Part shown: piece after piece, positions 17,679-26,098 of the stretch
Layout of the letters: every line of letters begins with the position of its first letter
Numbering within the stretch: position 1 is the stretch's first letter
Assembly: GCA_942491185.1 (NCBI GenBank)
Contig: CALOAB010000009.1
Coordinates: forward strand, 62,001-126,000
DNA from: SLRI01 sp942491185
Lineage (GTDB): Bacteria > Pseudomonadota > Alphaproteobacteria > Geminicoccales > Geminicoccaceae
Length of the DNA: 64,000 nucleotides
Direction of reading: 5' to 3'
Notes under the pieces: generated by a model
Databases searched by the model: none
Told to the model about the DNA's origin: nothing
What the model saw: only the letters and a program-made list of their open reading frames with translations
Translations under genes and position numbers: made by a program

Positions 17679-17918
17679 ATGGCAAATGCTAGCGCTTCGA
17701 TGACCCATCTGCCGAGCGATGTGCGCTCGGCCACGGCGAGGCAGTTCCGCCTCATGTACTGGGTCGGATTCGCCTACTTCCTCCTCGTGGTCGTTGCCAT
17801 GCGGTTCCTGCCGAAGAGCCGACGCCCCAGCCTTGCCGGCCTTGCCGGCAAGCGCTCGGTAATCGGCGAGGCTCGGGCCCTGACCAGCGCCTTTATCCCA
17901 TTCGCGTTCTCCAGATAG
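17679..17918 (+). CDS. pufQ: PufQ
   Basis: Small membrane protein needed for normal bacteriochlorophyll supply during LH1-RC assembly. 79 residues: a charged N-terminus, one transmembrane segment (YWVGFAYFLLVVVAMRFL, about residues 27-44), and a C-terminal GEARALTSAFIPFAF that matches the conserved EAR-A-T...F tail of PufQ. ATG at 17679; an in-frame GTG lies 9 bases earlier. First member of the pufQBALMC operon, directly after bchZ, the standard position. Similarity is recognisable but the family diverges quickly. Confidence 0.85.
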   Translation: MANASASMTHLPSDVRSATARQFRLMYWVGFAYFLLVVVAMRFLPKSRRPSLAGLAGKRSVIGEARALTSAFIPFAFSR

Positions 17919-18043
17919 GCGACGCGAGGCTGTCCGTTCGGGGGAGGGGCCAGCGTGCTGGCGTCACCAACGGGCAGAGCAACCCCCGCCGCGCGGGCTT
18001 GGCGCGGTAACGGCCGCAGCGGCCAACAGCCGGAGTATCCGAT
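17919..18043 (+). other. Structured pufQ-pufB intercistronic region
   Basis: 125 bases with several short stems, including GCCAGC/GCTGGC (17949-17962) and GGCC/GGCC around 18012-18024. mRNA structure between pufQ and pufB is a known feature in purple bacteria and can affect processing. No gene seen. Confidence 0.5.
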
Positions 18044-18274
18044 ATGGCTGCGGAACTTGAAAAGACGGGTGGGCTCTCGGGCCTGACCGACAACGAGGCG
18101 AAGGAATTCCACAAGATCTTCGTCCAGAGCTTCATCATCTTCACGGCGGTGGCCGTGGTCGCGCACATCCTCGCCTGGGCCTGGCGGCCTTGGCTGCCGC
18201 CAGAAGGCGGTTGGCAAGCGGCCATGAACGGGGTGCAGGATACTGCGCTCCAGACCATTTCCTTCCTCGTTTAA
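18044..18274 (+). CDS. pufB: Light-harvesting 1 (B870) beta subunit
   Basis: Antenna polypeptide that binds bacteriochlorophyll around the reaction centre. 76 residues: polar N-terminus with the LSGLTDNEAKEFH motif of LH1 beta chains, one transmembrane helix carrying the bacteriochlorophyll-ligand histidine in VVAHILAWAWRPWLP, and an unusually long polar C-terminal tail of about 25 residues after the WRPWL motif (most LH1 beta chains end within a few residues). It precedes pufA by 12 bases with a good AAAGGAG site between. The tail is an oddity worth noting, since it faces the periplasm. Confidence 0.96.
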   Translation: MAAELEKTGGLSGLTDNEAKEFHKIFVQSFIIFTAVAVVAHILAWAWRPWLPPEGGWQAAMNGVQDTALQTISFLV

Positions 18275-18286
18275 AGGAGCCGTACC

Positions 18287-18475
18287 ATGGAAATGTGGCG
18301 CGTTTGGCAGTTGTTCGACCCGCGGCGCACGCTGGTCGCACTCGGGGTCTTCCTGTTCACGCTGGCGATCCTGATTCACTTCATCCTGCTCAGCACCGAG
18401 CGGTTCAACTGGCTGGCTGGCCCGGCCGCAAGTGTCGAACCGATGATCACCGTCTCGTCGATCGAACTGGCGTAG
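18287..18475 (+). CDS. pufA: Light-harvesting 1 (B870) alpha subunit
   Basis: LH1 alpha chain, 62 residues. The N-terminal MEMWRVWQLFDPRRTLVAL is the classic alpha signature, the single helix carries the bacteriochlorophyll ligand histidine in LAILIHFILLSTERFNWL, and WL after the helix matches the family. Preceded by AAAGGAG seven bases before the ATG. Followed by a GC-rich hairpin region before pufL, in the position where puf mRNA is segmentally stabilised in related bacteria. Confidence 0.97.
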   Translation: MEMWRVWQLFDPRRTLVALGVFLFTLAILIHFILLSTERFNWLAGPAASVEPMITVSSIELA

Positions 18476-18638
18476 AGGGCTTCATCGTCTAGTCGCGTGC
18501 GACTGCGGTAGTGGCTTCGAGGCGGATGCCATGTCCAACCTCGAGGCGCTGCCGGAACCGCGAGCTCCGGGGCCGCCGGCTTGGGCGGCGCCGGGGCGGC
18601 GGTGACTGGGTCCGGGCCTTCCGATCGGAGCTAAGACT
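18476..18638 (+). other. pufA-pufL intercistronic hairpin region
   Basis: 163 bases; the 18561-18602 part is very GC-rich and can fold, for example GCCGCC (18572) with GGCGGC (18584). In Rhodobacter, hairpins here protect the pufBA mRNA and give excess antenna over reaction centre; the same role is inferred. A 24-codon open frame at 18531 is probably incidental. Confidence 0.6.
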
Positions 18639-19463
18639 ATGGCTTTGTTAAACTTTGAACGTAAATACCGCGTCCGCGGTGGGACACTGATCGGAGGAGA
18701 TCTCTTCGATTTCTGGGTCGGGCCCTTCTTCGTCGGATTCTTCGGGGTCACGACGATCTTCTTCTCGATTTTGGGCACTGCCCTGATCCTCTGGGGTGCA
18801 GCTCTCGGACCCACCTGGAACGTTTGGCAAATCAACATCGCACCGCCGGATCTCTCCTACGGGCTGGCCTTCGCGCCGCTCGCGGAAGGCGGGCTCTGGC
18901 AGCTGATCACCATCTGCGCCATCGGCGCCTTCGTCTCGTGGGCGCTCAGACAGGTCGAGATCAGCCGCAAGCTGGGCATGGGACTGCACATTCCCTTCGC
19001 CTTCAGCGTCGCGGTCTTCGCCTACATCACGCTGGTCGTCTTCCGCCCGATCTTGATGGGTGCCTGGGGACACGGCTTTCCGTACGGCATCTTCAGCCAT
19101 CTCGATTGGGTGTCGAACGTCGGCTACCAGTACCTGCACTTCCACTACAACCCCGCACACATGCTCGCCGTGAGCTTCTTCTTCACGACGGCGTTGGCGC
19201 TATCCCTGCACGGTGGCCTGATCCTGTCGGTCACCAACCCGCCCAAGGGCGAGAAGGTCAAGACCCCGGAATACGAGGACACCTTCTTCCGTGACACGAT
19301 CGGCTATTCGATAGGCTCGCTCGGCATCCACAGGCTCGGTCTCTTCCTGGCCCTGAATGCCGGCTTTTGGAGCGCGGTCTGCATCATCATCAGTGGCCCA
19401 TTTTGGACCCGTGGCTGGCCCGAATGGTGGAACTGGTGGCTCGATCTGCCGATCTGGCGCTGA
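18639..19463 (+). CDS. pufL: Photosynthetic reaction centre L subunit
   Basis: Core membrane subunit that, with M, binds the special pair, accessory pigments, quinones and iron. 274 residues, five transmembrane helices. MALLNFERKYRVRGGTLIGG is the standard N-terminus. Ligand histidines are visible in IFSHLDW, HYNPAHMLAV (special-pair type), LSLHGGLIL (non-haem iron) and LGIHRLGLF (iron). Length is normal. Separated from pufA by a structured 163-base gap and followed 17 bases later by pufM with a strong ribosome site between. Confidence 0.99.
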   Translation: MALLNFERKYRVRGGTLIGGDLFDFWVGPFFVGFFGVTTIFFSILGTALILWGAALGPTWNVWQINIAPPDLSYGLAFAPLAEGGLWQLITICAIGAFVSWALRQVEISRKLGMGLHIPFAFSVAVFAYITLVVFRPILMGAWGHGFPYGIFSHLDWVSNVGYQYLHFHYNPAHMLAVSFFFTTALALSLHGGLILSVTNPPKGEKVKTPEYEDTFFRDTIGYSIGSLGIHRLGLFLALNAGFWSAVCIIISGPFWTRGWPEWWNWWLDLPIWR

Positions 19464-19480
19464 GGGGGGAGGATAGATCA

Positions 19481-20479
19481 ATGCTCAACAGACCCATGAT
19501 CGACATCGAGTACCAAAACATCTTCACCCAGGTGCAGATTCGTCCGAAGGAGCCGGAGGTCGGTCCTGACCTTCCTGCCGGAGACGATCCACGCACCGGC
19601 CAAGGCTTCTTCGTCCACCTCTATGGCCGGCTCGGCAACGCGCAGATCGGGCCGATCTATCTCGGCTGGCTCGGTATCCTCTCGCTGCTCACGGGCTTCA
19701 TCGCCTTCGAGATCATCGGGCTCAACATGTGGGCCTCGGTGGGCTGGGATCCGATCCAGTTCATCCGCCAGCTGTTCTGGCTGGCACTCGAGCCGCCGCC
19801 GGCAAAGTACGGGCTCTCCATCCCGCCGCTCGCCGAGGGTGGCTGGTGGCTGATGGCCGGGTTCTTCTTGACGGTCTCGATCCTGCTCTGGTGGCTGCGC
19901 ACCTATCGCCGTGCCCGGGCTCTGGGCCTCGGCACGCACGTCGCCTGGGCGTTTGCGTCGGCCATCTTCCTCTATCTGGTGCTGGGCTTCATCCGCCCTG
20001 TCCTGATGGGGAGCTGGTCGGAGGCGGTGCCGTTCGGCATCTTCCCGCACCTCGACTGGACTGCGGCCTTCTCGATCCGCTACGGCAACCTCTTCTACAA
20101 CCCGTTCCACGCGCTCTCGATCGTCTTTCTCTATGGCTCAGCCCTGCTGTTCGCGATGCACGGCGCTACGATCCTCGCCCTTAGCCGCCTCGGCGGTGAG
20201 CGCGAGATCGAGCAGATCACCGATCGAGGAACCGCATCCGAGCGGGCCGCCCTCTTCTGGCGCTGGACCATGGGCTTCAATGCCTCGATGGAATCGATCC
20301 ATCGCTGGGGTTGGTGGTTCGCGGTCCTGGTCACCCTGACCGGCGGCCTCGGGATCCTGCTCACCGGCACAGTCGTCGACAATTGGTACTTGTGGGCGGT
20401 GAAGCACCAGTTCGCGCCGCAATACCCGATCGTCTTTCCCGACACGGTCGATCCGGCCACGCTTACGGGAGCCATGTGA
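19481..20479 (+). CDS. pufM: Photosynthetic reaction centre M subunit
   Basis: Partner of L in the reaction-centre core. 332 residues, five helices. N-terminal IDIEYQNIFTQVQIR is typical; ligand histidines lie in FPHLDW, YNPFHALSIVFLYG, FAMHGATILAL and SIHRWGWWF. ATG at 19481 follows GGGGGGAGGA. The stop overlaps the pufC ATG (TGATG). Together with PufL, PufC and the three PuhA-related genes at 26-28 kb it builds a type II reaction centre with attached cytochrome. Confidence 0.99.
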   Translation: MLNRPMIDIEYQNIFTQVQIRPKEPEVGPDLPAGDDPRTGQGFFVHLYGRLGNAQIGPIYLGWLGILSLLTGFIAFEIIGLNMWASVGWDPIQFIRQLFWLALEPPPAKYGLSIPPLAEGGWWLMAGFFLTVSILLWWLRTYRRARALGLGTHVAWAFASAIFLYLVLGFIRPVLMGSWSEAVPFGIFPHLDWTAAFSIRYGNLFYNPFHALSIVFLYGSALLFAMHGATILALSRLGGEREIEQITDRGTASERAALFWRWTMGFNASMESIHRWGWWFAVLVTLTGGLGILLTGTVVDNWYLWAVKHQFAPQYPIVFPDTVDPATLTGAM

Positions 20480-21600
20480 TGAATATCGGTATAGGCGGTG
20501 CAGCAGCCATCTGCGTTGGGTCGCTGCTCGGCATCGCCATGCTCACGACGGCGGGCTGGGATGTGCCGCCGATCGAGAGCGAGCAGATCGGCTATCGTGG
20601 CGTTGCCATGGAGACGGTGGTCAACCCGCGGACGCGAGCGAAGCTCCTGGACGCGAGCGTGATGCCGGAGCCGGTCTGGCCGTACGAGCCGTCACCGGAG
20701 GGCACACCCCTGGCGTCGGAGGTCTACGAGAACGTCCAGGTTCTGGGCCATCTGCCGGCCGACCAGTTCGACCGGTTCATGGCGCAGATCACCGAATGGG
20801 TCGCGCCCTACACCGACGAGCCGCTGGAGGGCGTGTCGCTCGAGCCCGGCTGCAACTACTGCCACAATCCGGAGAACCTCGCCGACGATTCGGTCTACAC
20901 CAAGATCGTCTCGCGGCGGATGATCCAGATGACGCAGACCATCAACACCGAATGGCAGGACCACGTCGGTCAGACCGGCGTCAACTGCTACACCTGTCAC
21001 CGTGGCCTCTATGTGCCGGCAAACATCTGGTTCACCCAGGACACGGCATCGACCGGCATGGTCGGCTATCGGGCCGGGCAGAACGAGCCGGGCATCGCCT
21101 CGGCGTCGCTGCCGGGTGATCCGTTCACCCGCTATCTCCTGGGCGACACGGATATCCGCAAGATCGGGCTCGGCGCTCTGCCACCGCCCGAGGGACCGCA
21201 GATCGGCACCAAGGCCACCGAGTATACCTACAGCCTCATGAATCACATGTCGGAAAGCTTGGGGGTCAACTGCACGTACTGCCACAACACCCGGCAGTTC
21301 CAGGGCTGGGAAGGTGCGCCGCCGGCGCGGATGACCGCTTGGTATGGCATCCGCATGAACCGAGCCGTGAACGTGGACTACCTCGAGCCGTTGGGTCCGG
21401 AGTATCCGCCCCATCGCTTGGGTCCGCTAGGCGATGCGCCGAAGGCCAATTGTGCGACCTGTCACAACGGCCTGAACCTGCCGCTGCAGGGTGCCCCTGC
21501 TTACGAGCAGTTCCCATCGCTCGGTCCGGACGGGCTGGCGCCGGCACCGCAGGCCTCGCTCACTCTGCCGGACACCGGCAGTGTCGAGGTCGTCGACTAA
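20479..21600 (+). CDS. pufC: Reaction-centre tetrahaem cytochrome c subunit
   Basis: Periplasmic cytochrome that re-reduces the photo-oxidised special pair. 373 residues with four CxxCH haem sites (CNYCH, CYTCH, CTYCH, CATCH) in the usual order, and methionine-containing helices before the first three. The N-terminal hydrophobic segment (residues 6-25) has no lipobox cysteine at its end, unlike the lipid-anchored cytochromes of Blastochloris; it probably stays as a membrane anchor. Last gene of the puf operon, coupled to pufM, and followed by a 13-bp hairpin. Confidence 0.98.
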   Translation: MNIGIGGAAAICVGSLLGIAMLTTAGWDVPPIESEQIGYRGVAMETVVNPRTRAKLLDASVMPEPVWPYEPSPEGTPLASEVYENVQVLGHLPADQFDRFMAQITEWVAPYTDEPLEGVSLEPGCNYCHNPENLADDSVYTKIVSRRMIQMTQTINTEWQDHVGQTGVNCYTCHRGLYVPANIWFTQDTASTGMVGYRAGQNEPGIASASLPGDPFTRYLLGDTDIRKIGLGALPPPEGPQIGTKATEYTYSLMNHMSESLGVNCTYCHNTRQFQGWEGAPPARMTAWYGIRMNRAVNVDYLEPLGPEYPPHRLGPLGDAPKANCATCHNGLNLPLQGAPAYEQFPSLGPDGLAPAPQASLTLPDTGSVEVVD

Positions 21601-21650
21601 CGATTGGAGAGATGCAGGCTGTGCGCTTCGGCGCGCAGCCGGCTGGCTAG

Positions 21651-21689
21651 CGGCCTCGGGCGTCTAACGCCCGGGGCCGCGCGGGTTTT
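21651..21689 (+). terminator. Terminator at the end of the puf operon
   Basis: Stem of 13 pairs (one G-T) from CGGCCTCGGGCGT with ACGCCCGGGGCCG and a three-base loop, 21651-21679, followed by a short T run at 21686-21689 after six bases. Strong hairpin; weak T tract. Confidence 0.75.
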
Positions 21690-22144
21690 GAGGGGACCTA
21701 TTGGGCTCGCCGCGCTTCCGCTGTTGTCTCGGGTTGAAGGGGAGCCTGATTGCAGGTAACGAGCGTCCGATGGCAGGGCGTGGTGCACCGATGGCCCGTA
21801 CCGTCACCCCGAAGCCTCGGTCGCCGCCGCCATGCTGGAGTGGCTGCGCTTCGCTCAGCGCGCCGGGTCTTGCGCAAGCGACCGTGGCGACCGTGCGTCT
21901 TCGTCGGCGCTACGACCACAGAGGCAGCGACGGGAGCGCGGCCAACTCGTGGCGGAAGTCGTGACCGAGAATACTTGTGGCCGACACGGTCGAGGTGCGC
22001 ACCTGCATCGAGACTGCCGAAGTCGAATGTCAGATCGGCCGCTCCGGTGGCGATGACCGGCGCCAGCATCGCGTGGCGCTGATGGAGTGGGCAGCATGTA
22101 TGGGATGTCGCATGGTCGCGGCTGAAGCCGAAGGTGCGTGCCGG
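21690..22144. other. Convergence zone without a recognised gene
   Basis: About 455 bases between the puf terminator and the bchJ stop, where the two large blocks converge. Several open frames exist on both strands, as expected from high GC, but none shows a family, a ribosome site or plausible composition. No repeat or operator seen. Confidence 0.5.
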
Positions 22145-22744
22145 CTACCACTCCAGCTCGAAGACGCAGGCCTTGTCGCCCATCGCCTCGCAATCCACCT
22201 CGCGGACCTTGGCCTCGGGATTGATCAGCGCTCGAAACAGCGCCTCGAAGGTGCCGGAATAGAAGTCACAGGCCGGCTCCTCGACCTGCAGGCCGCGGCA
22301 AAGCGGGTTGTGGGTGATGCCGAGGCGGGCAGGACGGCCATACACGGCAACGAAGGTGCCGCTGCCCGCGAAGGTCCAGGAATTGCGCTCGATCGCCTTG
22401 AGCAGCACGCGCACGGCGATCGGCTTCGGTAGCCGGCGCAACAGCCATTGGACGGGCTTGGGGATCCGGTTCTCGAGCAGATAGCCGGCGGTGCGCCGTC
22501 CAGCGGCGCGGGCCAGGGCCTGGGCGCAGGCGGGGCCGAACTGCTTGCGAAGCGCGGCGTGCAGTGTGCGGACCTCGGTCTCGGCAACCATCTCCTTCGG
22601 CATCGAGTCGAGGTAGTGCTCCATGCCAGCACTGGCAAAGAGCCTCTGCACCGGCACGGCACCGGCCTGATCGCCGAGCACGGCGGCGAGTTGGATGATG
22701 GCGTTTGGACCGATGCGCCCGGCAACACCTGCGGCCTGCTGCAT
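22145..22744 (-). CDS. bchJ: BchJ, V4R-domain bacteriochlorophyll synthesis protein
   Basis: Accessory protein of bacteriochlorophyll synthesis; historically linked to 8-vinyl reduction, more likely a tetrapyrrole-binding helper. 199 residues, with a V4R (4-vinyl reductase) domain in the C-terminal half: NPLCRGLQVEEPACDFYSGTFEALFRALI and ending CEAMGDKACVFELEW, where cysteines and the G-x-x-x-C pattern fit the domain. It lies after hemA on the minus strand but is separated from it by an intrinsic terminator and has its own FNR/FixK-type box 75 bases upstream, so it is probably induced at low oxygen as a single gene. Confidence 0.9.
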   Translation of the reverse strand: MQQAAGVAGRIGPNAIIQLAAVLGDQAGAVPVQRLFASAGMEHYLDSMPKEMVAETEVRTLHAALRKQFGPACAQALARAAGRRTAGYLLENRIPKPVQWLLRRLPKPIAVRVLLKAIERNSWTFAGSGTFVAVYGRPARLGITHNPLCRGLQVEEPACDFYSGTFEALFRALINPEAKVREVDCEAMGDKACVFELEW

Positions 22745-22818
22745 CGATGGGATTCCCCTAGACGTGGTTGTTCATTTTTTGAGTATCAACAGTTACACCA
22801 AATAAAACTAGCTGATCA

Positions 22819-22832
22819 TTGATCGAAATCAA
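22819..22832. promoter_or_regulatory. FNR/FixK-type box upstream of bchJ
   Basis: Perfect TTGAT-N4-ATCAA palindrome, 75 bases ahead of the bchJ start in an AT-rich stretch. FnrL and FixK proteins use this site to activate tetrapyrrole genes at low oxygen in other alphaproteobacteria. It lies downstream of the hemA terminator, so its target is bchJ. Confidence 0.85.
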
Positions 22833-22852
22833 TAATCCTCGACAATATTTCC

Positions 22853-22896
22853 CGACAAAAACCAAGCGGCCCGCTGACGATGATCAGCGGGCCGCG
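22853..22896 (-). terminator. Intrinsic terminator after hemA
   Basis: Read on the minus strand: perfect 12-bp stem GCGGCCCGCTGA / TCAGCGGGCCGC (22866-22895) with a six-base loop, followed by TTGGTTTTTG. Separates the long bchF-to-hemA transcript from bchJ. Confidence 0.88.
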
Positions 22897-22927
22897 GGCC
22901 GAGCCTGATGTCAGAGCAAGGTGTCCG

Positions 22928-24142
22928 TCAGGCGGCTTCCTTGAGGCCAACGGCGGTGAAGACCGCGGAAAGCGCGCCGATCAGGTGGTCGATATCGGCA
23001 TCGGTGTGCAGCGGCGAGGGGGTGACCCGCAGCCGCTCGGTGCCGCGCGGAACGGTCGGGTAGTTGATGGGCTGAACGTAGATGCCGTGCTGCTCCAGCA
23101 GCTGGTCGCTGATCTGCTTGCAGCGCACGGGATCGCCGACCATCACCGGCACGATGTGGCTCTCATTCGGCAAATGCGGGATGCCGGCGGCGTCGAGGCG
23201 GGCGCGCACCTGGGCCACGCGCTCCTTTTGCCGATCGCGCTCGGCACTGCTTTCCTTGAGGTGACGGATGCTGGTGAGCGCGCCGGCAGCGAGTGACGGC
23301 GGCAGCGCCGTGGTGAAGATGAAGCCCGAGGCGAAGCTGCGAACGAAATCGCACACGGCCGTGGAGCCGGTGATGAAACCGCCCATGACACCGAAGGCCT
23401 TGCCCAGCGTGCCCTCGATGACGTCGACACGGTCCATCAGGCCTTCGCGCTCGGCGATGCCGCCGCCCCTGGGGCCGTACAGGCCCACGGCGTGCACCTC
23501 GTCGAGATAGGTCATCGCACCGTGCTTCTGGGCGACGTCGCAGATCTCGGCGATGGGGGCGATGTCGCCGTCCATCGAGTAGACCGATTCGAAGGCCACG
23601 AGCTTGGGCTGGCCGGGTGCGGTGTTGGCCAGCTTGCGGTCGAGATCCTCCGGGTCGTTGTGGCGGAAGATCATCTTCTCGGCACGGCTGTGGCGGATGC
23701 CCTCGATCATCGAGGCATGGTTGCCGGCGTCCGAAAGGACGACGCAGTTCGGCATCCGCGAGGCGAGGGTGCCGAGCGCTGCCCAGTTGGAGACATAGCC
23801 CGAGGTGAACAGGAGCGCCGCTTCCTTCTGGTGCAGGTCGGCGAGCTCACGCTCCAGCAGGACGTGAAAATGGTTGGTGCCCGAGATGTTCCGGGTGCCG
23901 CCGGCGCCGGCGCCACAGAGGTCGATCGCCTCGTGCATGGCATCGATCACCGTCGCGTTCTGGCCCATGCCGAGATAGTCGTTGGAGCACCAGACCGTCA
24001 CCTGGTTGCGGCGGCCGTCGCTGTAATGCGTGGCGCGCGGGAAATCACCGGCATGCCGTTCCAGATCGGCAAAGATCCGATAGTTGCCTTCTTCCCTGAG
24101 GCCGTCGAGCTGGCTCTTGAAGAATCCGTCGTAGTGCATCAT
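22928..24142 (-). CDS. hemA: 5-Aminolevulinate synthase
   Basis: PLP enzyme condensing glycine with succinyl-CoA to 5-aminolevulinate, the alphaproteobacterial (Shemin) entry to tetrapyrroles. 404 residues. Family motifs: VWCSNDYLGMGQN, GTRNISGTNHFH, TYLDEVHAVGLYG, and the PLP-lysine in GTLGKAFGVMGGFITG. Last gene of the bchF-to-hemA block; start overlaps the puhE stop (ATGA), so ALA supply is coupled to the photosystem genes. A second housekeeping copy elsewhere is common but cannot be judged here. Confidence 0.97.
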   Translation of the reverse strand: MMHYDGFFKSQLDGLREEGNYRIFADLERHAGDFPRATHYSDGRRNQVTVWCSNDYLGMGQNATVIDAMHEAIDLCGAGAGGTRNISGTNHFHVLLERELADLHQKEAALLFTSGYVSNWAALGTLASRMPNCVVLSDAGNHASMIEGIRHSRAEKMIFRHNDPEDLDRKLANTAPGQPKLVAFESVYSMDGDIAPIAEICDVAQKHGAMTYLDEVHAVGLYGPRGGGIAEREGLMDRVDVIEGTLGKAFGVMGGFITGSTAVCDFVRSFASGFIFTTALPPSLAAGALTSIRHLKESSAERDRQKERVAQVRARLDAAGIPHLPNESHIVPVMVGDPVRCKQISDQLLEQHGIYVQPINYPTVPRGTERLRVTPSPLHTDADIDHLIGALSAVFTAVGLKEAA

Positions 24143-24987
24143 TGCCTCCGCTGGGTCGAAGTAGCCGGGATCAGGCTGGGCGCCGGCGTGAAATGGTGGC
24201 TCGGGCCACCGGTGGGATGGGATTGCCGCTCGGCCGCCTTGACGGCCCAGCTCCAGAGCGCCGCATCGGGCAGCGGCAGCACGAGAAACCAGTGCTCGAG
24301 GATGGCGAGTGCCAGCAACGTCGCGACGAGGGTCCAGCCGACCGTGACGAAGGCCGACGCATCGGCCGCCACGGCGATCTGGACGAGCATGCCGAGAACC
24401 AGCGTCGCTGCGGTCACGGCAAGGGGAAAGAAGACGTTCATCGGCGCCTTCCTGAAATAGCTCTTCAGGTGGCGCAGATGGCGCGGCAGGAACTCCTCGG
24501 CGAGGTTCGGCACACCGAGAAAGACGTTGAGCTTGGCCGAGAGCCGCATCACCCAGAGCACCAGGTAGACGGCAACGCCGATCTGGTTGTCAGCGCCCCA
24601 GCTCAAGGCCAGCACCGCCAAGCCTGCCGCCATGATGGCGAGCTCGTGGTAGAGCACGGTTTGCGTCGCCAGGCCGAGCCTTGGCCAAAAGCCGCAACCG
24701 ACCGGGCTCGGCCGCCGCCTCGGGCCGGTGATGTAGCCCATGAGGAAGGTGATCTCGGGCCAGGCCCAGACCAGCAGCGCCGAGAGGAACGCCACATAGG
24801 CGCCGGTCACGGTGGCCTCGCCGCTGCTCCAGGCAATGCCGTAGAGCCCGAGCGCCAAGAGGCCGGTGGCGACCCAAAGGCTCCACCGATAGCTGGCGCG
24901 CGGCGAGCGCACGGCAAACAGCACCAAGCCGGTGGAGAACCACCAGACGAAGAGCGTCACCAAAATGGGCCAGCCGTAACCGGACAC
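24139..24987 (-). CDS. puhE: PuhE, photosynthetic complex assembly membrane protein
   Basis: Polytopic membrane protein of the DUF3623 type, found in the puh region and affecting bacteriochlorophyll level and reaction-centre assembly. About 282 residues with at least seven hydrophobic helices (WPILVTLFVWWFSTGLVLF at the N-terminus) and the motifs TQTVLYHELAIM and GVPNLAEEFLPRHLRHLKSYF. The GTG at 24987 is chosen because an AGGGAG site lies about 9 bases before it and the first helix follows; the frame upstream lies inside acsF and is not protein-like. 16 bases after acsF, overlaps hemA. Confidence 0.92.
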   Translation of the reverse strand: MSGYGWPILVTLFVWWFSTGLVLFAVRSPRASYRWSLWVATGLLALGLYGIAWSSGEATVTGAYVAFLSALLVWAWPEITFLMGYITGPRRRPSPVGCGFWPRLGLATQTVLYHELAIMAAGLAVLALSWGADNQIGVAVYLVLWVMRLSAKLNVFLGVPNLAEEFLPRHLRHLKSYFRKAPMNVFFPLAVTAATLVLGMLVQIAVAADASAFVTVGWTLVATLLALAILEHWFLVLPLPDAALWSWAVKAAERQSHPTGGPSHHFTPAPSLIPATSTQRRQ

Positions 24988-25003
24988 GCGTAGGGCTCCC
25001 TGT

Positions 25004-26098
25004 CTACCAGACCGGTGAGAGACGAATTTGCTGCGGCAACTCGTTCTTGTGCACGGGCATGAGATAGAGACGGGCGAAGGTGAAGAAAGCCCTGGTGCCG
25101 AGCGCCGCTTTCTTGATCTTGCCGCCGATGCCGCCCGCCTTCTCGGCCTCGCCGATGGCGACCGCGGTCTCACGCAGCCGCTCGAGGCCGGCATAGAAGC
25201 GCGGATCCTCGATGGCGAGGGTCAGCGGGAAGGTCTGCTTGGTGATCTCGGACGTGATGCGGAAGACCTGCTTGTCGTACTCGGTAGGATCGAGGCCGAG
25301 CGCATTGTGGAAGGCGGGCCTGGCATGGTCGCGCACATACATGGTGGCGAACACGGCGAGCACGAAGAACCGCACCCAGAGCTTGTTCATGCCCTCGAGG
25401 ATCGAGGGATTGGCGCGCATCAGGAGCGCGAACGCCTCGCCGTGCCGGAACTCGTCGTTGCACCACTTCTCGAACCACTTGAAGATCGGGTGGATGCGGT
25501 TCTCGGGGTGCTTCTCTAGGTGACGATAGATGGAGATGTAGCGGGCGTAGCCGATCTTCTCCGAGAGATAGGTCGCGTAGAAGATGAATTTCGGCTGGAA
25601 GTAGGTGTATTTCTTGGCCTTGGTGAGAAAGCCCAGATCGACCCCGATGTCGAAGTCCTTGAGCGTGTCGTTGATGAAGCCGGCATGGCGCGACTCGTCC
25701 CGCGCCATGAGCTTGAACAGCTCCTTGATGTCCTTGTTCTGGATGCGCTTTCTGATCTCGGTGTAGAGCACGCAGCCGGAGAACTCGGCCGTGAGCGAGC
25801 TGACCAGGAAGTCCGTCAGCTCCTTGCGGAGCTCGGGCTCGAGCGCCTCGAGGTCGACCGTGTCCCACTCGTCGGTGCGCTTGAAATGGCCCCGATTGGG
25901 ATCGTCCTGCATCTCCTTGATGAGGGCATCCCACTGCGCGCGGATCGGCTCGACGTCGAGCTTGTCCATCTCGGCGAAATTGGTGGTGTAGAAGCGCGGG
26001 CTCAGCATCGTGGTCTGCTGGGCCATCTTCGTCGTCTCGTTGACCTCCCGCTGCCGCGGCGCTGCGGTTTCGGTTGAGGCGGTCATGCTGACGCTCAT
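25004..26098 (-). CDS. acsF: Oxygen-dependent Mg-protoporphyrin IX monomethyl ester cyclase
   Basis: Diiron enzyme that forms ring E using O2. 364 residues. The two ligand motifs ARDESRHAGF and NDEFRHGEAF (ExxH pairs) are present along with the upstream glutamates of a four-helix diiron fold, and SPRFYTTNFAEMD starts the conserved core after an N-terminal extension of 30 residues. Presence of AcsF, with no radical-SAM BchE in the window, indicates that bacteriochlorophyll can be made with oxygen. Overlaps the preceding small gene by four bases. Confidence 0.97.
   Translation of the reverse strand: MSVSMTASTETAAPRQREVNETTKMAQQTTMLSPRFYTTNFAEMDKLDVEPIRAQWDALIKEMQDDPNRGHFKRTDEWDTVDLEALEPELRKELTDFLVSSLTAEFSGCVLYTEIRKRIQNKDIKELFKLMARDESRHAGFINDTLKDFDIGVDLGFLTKAKKYTYFQPKFIFYATYLSEKIGYARYISIYRHLEKHPENRIHPIFKWFEKWCNDEFRHGEAFALLMRANPSILEGMNKLWVRFFVLAVFATMYVRDHARPAFHNALGLDPTEYDKQVFRITSEITKQTFPLTLAIEDPRFYAGLERLRETAVAIGEAEKAGGIGGKIKKAALGTRAFFTFARLYLMPVHKNELPQQIRLSPVW

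Noticed and set aside
18531..18605. A 24-codon frame between pufA and pufL
   Set aside because: No ribosome site, proline/alanine-rich product, and the sequence is better explained as the intercistronic hairpin.
21977..22144. Cysteine-containing frame in the convergence zone
   Set aside because: It runs straight into the antisense of bchJ, with no ribosome site and no family resemblance.
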